Assembly: GCA_023014365.1 (NCBI GenBank)
Contig: JAEBUN010000029.1
Coordinates: 372,001-436,000, forward strand
Direction of reading: 5' to 3'
DNA from: Lepiota brunneoincarnata
Lineage: Eukaryota > Basidiomycota > Agaricomycetes > Agaricales > Agaricaceae
Length of the DNA stretch: 64,000 nucleotides
Part shown: piece by piece, positions 57,701 through 64,000 of the stretch
Layout: each line of letters opens with the position of its first letter
Position numbering within the stretch: the first letter of the stretch is position 1
Program-made: the position numbers and the translations under genes
The notes under the pieces: generated by a model
Databases searched by the model: none
Seen by the model: only the letters and a program-made list of their open reading frames with translations
What the model was told of the DNA's origin: nothing

Positions 57701-58365
57701 TGGTAAGAGCACTACCGAGGGGTCTGGTTCCAATACTACGTCGTAGTCGTTGTTGTTGTTGTCGTCGTCATCAGTCATCGCCATCGTCATCGTCATCGCC
57801 ACCGGCCTTGTTGGTTCCTTCGCAAGGAAGGGAATCTCGCAATGGTTCAGCCTGATCATGCAGGATTAAAAGATCTGGGTGCGAGTGACATCGAGAAGGT
57901 CACGTACCGCTACACTGTCAGGTCCCTGATCACGGTTTCTAGCGTTTATGACGGAATCTGGGCGGGCTGCGCACACGTCAAAGGTCGCTGACCCTTGCCA
58001 ATGATTATGAGGAGAAGGGAAAGGGGCACGCACCCAAGGGGGATGGGGTTGGCCCCGCTACAACGAGGCTGTCCCTGGATGCAGGTACTTGACCGTCGTT
58101 GAGCGTCTTGTCCGCTTTGTGACTTGTTCACAGACGTTCTAGAGGGAGAAAGCTTGCGAAAGAAATTGCCAACGCGACTGAAGGGAGCCTTCTTGAGTTT
58201 ACCCTCAGAACTCCGGAGGACTCCAGTTCCTGGTTTTTGTCCTCCGCGAGGATCATTGCTCGAAGTAGAAATCGGATTGGTGTCTTCCATTGCTTGAAGC
58301 GAGGTACGTGAACGATGAACAGTCTGACCGCCATTGGCGTTGAGAGTAGGGCTTTCGGAGAACAT
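48715..58365 (-). CDS. Very large GBP/VLIG-like GTPase with Cys-rich zinc region and vWA domain, copy A
   Basis: Many short exons (minus) from MFSESPTLNANGG (58365) to TWGAY (stop 48715), probably >2000 residues. Order: basic leader, Asp-rich repeat (57460-57859), helical regions (KDISKEFERQRLDARAQW, KLPSEFYEQMRRIIYVEIVY), DTFNLTIEQEIRTLPGVEY, a beta-rich part (MPVAVMSSPDGACALLLFQE), then a G domain: GEQSVGKS P-loop (about 53447-53471), MRTTEGVW, LVALDFEG (DxxG) and VHSIERSPQEDALLVLFN, the GB1/RHD3 style of large inducible GTPases. Next a helical stalk, Cys/His clusters (ECSRCNLFCTLSRKHDPDQL, NCGTDHQCTLPCDYAKDH, CDVSKHLCGKVC) and a vWA domain: FAIDRSGSM (MIDAS, split by the intron near 49603-49662), GGGTNYRSAIEKAEE and PVLIFLSDGECEVDD. 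All splice phases I checked fit. Role unknown; by analogy to GBP/VLIG proteins possibly defence or membrane remodelling. Confidence 0.75.
48895..48960 (-). repeat. 33-bp tandem repeat in vWA C-terminus, copy A only
   Basis: Two 33-bp units (AAAGAAGCCGCGAAGATGT ends each) encode SSRLLSLSHVT and SSRLLSPSHVT. Copy B has a single diverged unit at the same place, so this is a recent in-frame duplication. Confidence 0.75.
57553..57775 (-). repeat. 117-bp tandem repeat with poly-Asp, in GTPase N-terminus
   Basis: TCATCATTATCCACATCTTG followed by TATTTCGGGTGGTAAGAGCAC occurs at 57555 and 57672. The protein repeat is EPDPSVVLLPPEIQDVDNDE / GPDPSEVLLPPEIQDVDNDE, each next to runs of GAC codons (DDDDDDDDDDD). 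Coding minisatellite plus trinucleotide run. Confidence 0.85.
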
Positions 58366-58684
58366 TTCATATGAAGAGGAAAGGGTTGATGTGGGGGTAC
58401 TTATGCAGGTTTCGCCCTTGCGAAGGGGCTCATCAGAGGACTTACCCGCTGCCCTAACTCGTGTAGTGACAGAATTAGACTACCTAACTTCTTCGGGTGG
58501 CTGTGGGGGAGTGTGAACCGAATCTGGATGGGCAGATGAAAAGGTTGTGTAAAAGGCCCTGCAGTGGGCCGGCCTCTCATCAGCTGCCGCGCCATGAGGC
58601 GTCCGAGTGGGAGGGGTGCCCTAGACGTAGCCCCCCTATCCTACCTACCTGTAGGGGGGGCCCTGGATGCACGCCTTGCACTGT
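58366..58684 (-). mobile_element. Hammerhead-bearing repeat copy between GTPase genes
   Basis: The stretch from about 58385 to 58520 is the reverse complement of the 8545-8665 / 11610-11730 element (shared CTCCCCCACAGCCACCC, AAGTTAG, AGTCTAATTC). Another shared block (CCTACCTACCTGTA, near 58637) lies in the opposite relative orientation compared with 8475-8489, so this copy is rearranged. It separates the 5' end of copy A from the 3' flank of copy B. Confidence 0.6.
58404..58462 (-). ncRNA. Hammerhead-ribozyme-like motif, copy 3
   Basis: On the minus strand: AGGGC (58455-58451), loop, GTCCT (58441-58437), CTGATGA (58436-58430), stem II CCCTT/AAGGG, GAAAC (58413-58409). Core bases are intact. 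Stem I pairs with one G-U. The cleavage-site position reads GUU, which is permitted (NUH). Stem III beyond the first two pairs is weak. Sense relative to the GTPase gene whose ATG is ~40 bp downstream. Confidence 0.6.
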
Positions 58685-58793
58685 TAGCTGGTCCGGCTGG
58701 ACTGTGGAGGTAAACCCGGATACAGTTCTTCAATCTTCTAGAAGTATGTATGTACATGGTGTCAGAGATCAGAGATCATATCGAAATACAAGT

Positions 58794-61700
58794 TTAGAAT
58801 CGGACAATCAAGAATGCGGCAATACATAGCAAATATTTCATTTTATAAGTGCCCCACGTGTATTCCTCATGGAGTTGGCAATTCCGAGAAAGGTCTCTGA
58901 AAGTTGGACCTGGAGAGCAAGATTCAGCATCATATTTCACATTGGCTAGGATCGCTGTGCTCACTGAATCCAATGCCTCAGCGTAAGAAGACGCCAAGTG
59001 TGGGCGGGAAGGACGCCCCGAAGAAGGGCCGGGCGCGGTCCTTTCTACCTCTTTGGCAGTTTCAACCATCCGACGAAGGACCCTGTTTTCGGGTCCAAAC
59101 GCAATGGCATGGAAAGATAACGGGTGGCTAGAAGGGAACCAATGTGTTAACGTGGAATCCAAGTGAAAGACCAATCCGCCCCTCACCCAAGAGAAATAGC
59201 AGCACGGCATAAACTACGAACCGTAGCGTCTTTGACCTCGCATTCACCGTCGGAAAGAAAAATTAGAACGGGAGGTCTGGGAAAAATATATTCGCATGAT
59301 TCGGAAGGTGCTAGAGTCGTAGAGAACGCACCTTTCAGCACTCCAATGCTTTTTCATGATCTCTTCTGCCTTCTCAATCGTTTTCCCGTAATTTGTACCA
59401 CCGTTTGCCGTGTAACGCAATACTGCCTCCAGCAACTGTTCAGGGGACCTTGCAAAGTCGTTGTTAATACACTCCATGGGTGCGTCGTTGAAGAGGATGA
59501 CGCTATAAGAGTCCCGTCTGTGAGAGGTCCCTTGCACACTTCCAACAGTGTTTGTCAGAGCCGCCTGTCTCGATTGCCAGAATTCATGCAGGGATAGATA
59601 AACGGCTCCAAGTCTATTATTATGAGTTGTGGATATGTGATTGGTCCGTGGTGTCAAGTGTAGGGGCTTAGATGGCTGGAGAGACATGGAGCCCGACCTA
59701 AAAGTAATGCTCGTCTGTTAGTTGTGAAGAGTGGATGATGGACACAAATATCACCTGTCGATCGCGAAGATACTGCAGGTAAACGATTAGCATCCTGGGA
59801 GGTGAACTTATAGGCTGAACAACCCACATGTTGAACACTGGTCGTACCACTGCAGGACTCTTACATGAGAACAAATGCCCATCGTGTGAGACATATCTTC
59901 CACGCGAATGTAAGTTTAGCAGACTCGAGGAAGGAGGTTTACATACCCGGGGGTGGTTGTACACGACCCTTCGTATGGGCGATGGAACATTGCCAACGTG
60001 CAAAAAGAAGGTTGCGCCGCCGAAGTAGAAGTAGCTTGATGTTCTGGATCTGTCATAGCAATCCAGAGTAACTACGGGTGATCGTAACTATTGGTTTATT
60101 CCTCACCCGGGCACATGGCATCACTGAAACGAACTTAAGTATATGGTGGGAGGCCGATGCAACAATATCTTACCATTTAGTGAAAGTGACTTGATCATCT
60201 CGCGAATAGGGATCTTTTATAGGCCCTTAATCAAATTTCAGCAATCAGAAGTTTATGCTGCATTACCTTTGAAGCCTAAAGGATCGAAGTTAACAGGACG
60301 AGCGCGCCGACCACTGAGTCTCTGTCATAGTAAGCAGATAGGTGCCACAGACCTGAACGTTTCCAAAATAAAGAATGTGTAATCCAGTCTTTAGGAAGCC
60401 GAGGGTCAGGAGCGATGCGAGCGATGTTGTGCTCCAGCCCAGGCCCAGAACAGGTAACTCCCTGGGGTGTTCGGCAATAATCGATGTGAACATGTCGACC
60501 CATGCTCTGGCAAACAAGGTTGCACATCATCGGAGCTCCGTCATCCTGGGAAGCGAAACGACGACCATTTAAATCGACAGTGGATTCTTTTTCGCCCCGT
60601 TGCTCCACAGCCCATTTCGTCCTCGACATGGAACCATGGCTTGTTTCGTGAACTTTCTGAGTGTGCCCTAGTACAGAAGTGAGAATTAGTTGGAGGAGAA
60701 AGTTAAGGCCCTTGAACCTCTAGGTAAGGTGCAGAAATACCCGCAATTACCACACCTTTGAAAACAAAACTAATGAGTTGGCTATCAAGTGTCGGAAGTC
60801 TACAAGAACTCACTGCGTTTCACAGAAATGAAAGGGGTCAAGCTCTAGACTGTGTATATGGTTCCCGAAGTGCTCGCGCTGTCCTTTCGGAATGGACTTG
60901 ACACATGGCAATCGCTTGGCAACTGATGGACTGTTCAGAGGAACAGAATCAAGCTTAAACTTGAATCAGAAATACTACCTTGCGTGTACTGATGCTTGTC
61001 AGTACGAGCCCATGCAATGCAAGACTATGACGACTAACCTTGGTATACTGGAAAGTTTGATGTCGTCCTACGAAAGTTGCTTCGACCGATTGAGGAGTGG
61101 TATCGATTTGGCAGATACCGGAACTGGAACAGAGCGCCTGGCAGGGATGCGATTCCCTGTGACAAGATGGAGATCGCGATAAGAACTAACAAGCTAAAAC
61201 TCACCCACAAAGATGGGCAGCGTCCTTATCGAACGCATGAAGATGGTCTGTGCTTGCACATAACCTTTCGCATAATTCACAAGCTAACGGGCACATTCTG
61301 TTGCTGCAAATATGCTGCTTGTGCGCCTCGTCGCTGTTGAAGGCGCAGTTATCAAGAAGGTTCCCGGTGTGGCTGCAGTGGACGTACCAAGAGATGTCGC
61401 AGGTACCAGGACAGACATAAACTTTACCCTTGTGCTTGTTATGTGTTCGGAGCGTGCACGGCTGTAGAATTCTTGAGAATGGAGCTCTGAACTTGGAAAA
61501 TACCTTACTTGGCCACAGGCATGTTTTCGAGATGAACACATGTGGTCTCCGTTGTGTCCGACCATCTATCGAAATCCTGCTTACTGAAGTTGTTTGAGCA
61601 GGGGATTCTCACACACCTGGGTGCATCCTCCCTGGCATCCCTTTTGCTTTCCACGTGCACAAACCTTTCCACAGAGATGTTTGTTAACATCACAGCTAGT

Positions 61701-64000
61701 AGGGAGCGTGAGCGAGGAAGATATGGACACTGGTAGTTAATATCCTACACATGTGGCCCATCATGGCCGGCACTAGACACGAGGTCTCAGTAAGTAATAT
61801 GACTCAGAGGATTTATATATCGTGGGTTCACTCACGGCGAACGACAGGATTGCCTTTGATCCTGATGGTCTTTGGCATAGTCGCAAGGAAGGGTACACTG
61901 GTGATCTGTACCACAATTGTGTGGCAGCTGGTCTGGGTCGTGCTTTCGAGACAGAGTGCAGAAGAGGTTACAACGGGAGCACCCGAACTTGCACAGTTCA
62001 ATATTGGTCTGTAAGTCAATGACGACGCCACCCATTTCCCTTTGCACGTTTTCTAAACTGGCGCGTGCCGATTTGAAGCGTTTAAGATTGTCAGCAATCC
62101 AAGCGTTAACGTGATCGGTTCTTCTCTTGACAATATCGGCTAGATGTGCTTCCAACCCCAGCACCCAGCTCCTTTCGTCCATGGCTTTTCTGACACCATA
62201 TTGACTCCAAGATTTCTGGAGTCCTAGAAGTATTACTTCGCGATCGTCAGTGCGATGATCGGGTGCATGTTTTGTTAGGAATAGACGAAGGGGGGTATCG
62301 TTATGATCCACAACGGAATTGTTGTCAAAGTTCTGGTATGAGCGGATTAGGAGTAGGATCATTCCCCAGGAGTGTATCACATGGACTTACTTTCAGGGGT
62401 TCTAAATTGGGTTCGACCGCGGCCATCCCATACTCCAAAGCAATCGGAAGAACATCCAGGAGGGATTGAGCGCGATGGGCCGCGAGCGTCTCTGCCACGT
62501 CATAATAAGTACAGAACGATCGCTCAATTAATGGTGAACTTACGGGACATGGCCCCCCAGTCATTGGTCTGGTTAAATAGGATTACCGTGAGGGGGTTTG
62601 AAGAATGAGATAACTCGTACCTTCAGCTTTCCCATCAACGTTTTCAAGGTATGTAAAAACTCTCCAGCTGATGAGTGACTTATTTCCTGGGACATGAGAG
62701 TCTTGCCAAGAGCGGCGAATAACGAGTAGAATTGGTGGGATTCAATGATAGGCCATGGAATGATGTTCAATTTTCCAGCGTGTAGTTTTGAAATAAAGTT
62801 GGTTTCTTGTTCGGCCTGGACCATTTGCTGAAATGAAAGGCCGTGTAAAATGTTATTCCCAAGACATCAGGAATTGACTATACCTGGAATTTCGAAGAAA
62901 ACCTGCAGCAAAATCGATCAGGAAAACAATCATTAGTCTCAAGTTGTGCACCGTACTCTCGAACAATCTCTCTTTGGTCAGATTCGACAACATCCTAGGG
63001 AAAAGCGTAAGAAAAGGAGTGTACGTTTGCCATTTGGTTACTATACCTTGATGATGACGACGAGGGTTGATCGGAAAAGGGAGGGGTTTGATGCTGGATC
63101 CAGGATAGTGGAGGACGCTTGGAATGATTGGAACAAATTGGTGATGTCCCGAGACAAGGCAAAATTGTTCCGAAAGAGCACCTGAAGACGGTCTCATATG
63201 TCTAGCTATTGCGGTGACAAGAAACCGGCTTACGAGATTGGATATCGCGGTGTTGAAGAGAACGAGGAGAGCATCTTCCTGAGGCGAGCGTTCGATACTG
63301 TGGACGCCTGAATGACATAAAAAAAAAAGTGAGATACATACGTAACTGTGAAGTGCAGAACATACCCTCGAAATCAAGAGCCACAAGAAGAGCTTCATCA
63401 GTCGGTGTGATCGACATCCACACGCCCTCTGGTTCCGATATTAGTCCCTGACAACAACCGCTAAAGCAGCGTACTCACCAGTTGTTCGCATCGCACTACC
63501 AGCAAATGAGGTGTCCATCAGGTGGTTGAGCGAATAGCTCTTTCCAACAGATTGTTCTCCTGGAAACAATGTGAATTGCGCTATAAGTGAATAAGCTGCA
63601 ATGGAAGACATACCCATTGACGAAACTACCTCTAACCGGCTTCGTCACGTCGTCGAGTCAGCGCAGTGAAACTGCTCCGCTAATGATCGCTCACCTTGTC
63701 CTACCATGTAGGATTGCAGAATCGATTCATACCATCCGAAAGAGAGAGTATCAACAATTTGCCGAAGTTCGGCCCCAAGCAGTGATCTCTCGTATTTGAC
63801 CGACGTGACACCATCCTTCAACGGTACGAAGCGATTCTCTCGAGCAACAGCGATATGTATGGGCAACAGACATAAAAGATCCACGAGCCACTGCCCAGCG
63901 GGAAATTGTGAGATAAATGTCATTCAAGCCACCTTTGAACGCCTGCGATGCTTCAGCTGAGGTCTTCGAGTCGACCATTGTAGCTGCCAGCTGCCCCCCC
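58794..64000 (-). CDS. GBP/VLIG-like GTPase-vWA protein, copy B (partial, continues past window)
   Basis: Tandem copy of the 3' half of the gene above (offset ~10.09 kb), very similar in exons and introns. G domain P-loop at about 63530-63557, Cys/His clusters (FGCSRCNLFCTLSRKHDPDQ, CTLPCDYAKDHQDQ), vWA with GGTNYGKTIEKAEEIM. Compared with copy A there are single-base insertions near 63914 (GAGATAAATG versus GAGACAATG), 63703 and 63627 upstream of the G domain, which shift the frame, and the stop TAA of copy A is AAA, so the C-terminus continues KMKYLLCIAAFLIVRF. The 5' end lies outside the window. Possibly a decaying copy. Confidence 0.7.

Noticed and set aside
58580..58592. A second CTGATGAG on the minus strand in the copy 3 element
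   Set aside because: It is not followed by a closing stem and GAAA, so it is not a hammerhead core.
1..64000. CRISPR array or bacterial operon
   Set aside because: The repeats found are 33-131 bp tandem or dispersed units without uniform spacers, and genes have spliceosomal introns; this is eukaryotic DNA.

Overview
The window is eukaryotic. Genes are split by short GT-AG introns (about 46-71 nt), and the protein families are ones expanded in mushroom-forming fungi: HGDLKG-type TKL-like kinases, F-box/LRR proteins, RBR ubiquitin ligases and GBP-like GTPases fused to vWA domains. I read it as an Agaricomycete (Basidiomycota). A Rhizoctonia/Ceratobasidiaceae origin is plausible but not proven from sequence alone.

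Layout. (1) 1-8350 is a transposon graveyard. It holds a LINE ORF1 relic split by a 1.3-kb insertion, a poly(A) tail, an AT-rich block with a Tc1-type transposon that has ~190-bp inverted repeats and a transposase with two stop codons, an LTR-like piece, and a 131-bp tandem repeat. (2) 8360-14520 is a direct duplication of ~3 kb. Each copy has a hammerhead-ribozyme-like motif, an array of ~85-110-bp repeats, decayed plus-strand reading frames and a minus-strand kinase fragment. (3) 14200-24820 is a minus-strand array of related kinase genes and fragments. One copy carries a PHO80-like cyclin in frame in front of the kinase; two others carry a different, unrecognised N-terminal region. Each copy has different lesions. 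(4) 25100-31641 has a stray 3' fragment of an importin-beta family gene and then the full gene (minus strand), transcribed divergently from an alpha/beta hydrolase (31689-32905). (5) 33268-41840 has three tandem paralogues of an unrecognised membrane glycoprotein of about 626 residues. (6) 42357-48358 has an F-box/LRR protein, then a protease-like gene abutting an RBR E3 ligase, both with apparent frameshifts. (7) 48560-64000 has a ~10-kb minus-strand gene for a very large GTPase/zinc-cysteine/vWA protein, duplicated in tandem; the second copy runs off the window. A third hammerhead-like motif lies between the two copies, just upstream of the first copy's start codon.

The most notable points are the three related hammerhead-like motifs with compensating stem I changes, the cyclin-kinase fusion, and the neighbourhood of GBP-like GTPase-vWA genes, an RBR ligase with a protease-like partner, and many rapidly duplicating kinases. 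This mix is reminiscent of ubiquitin/GTPase cell-autonomous defence in animals, but that function is inference. The nonsense codons in duplicated genes and transposons are nearly all explained by C-to-T change in CpA, which resembles repeat-directed mutation.
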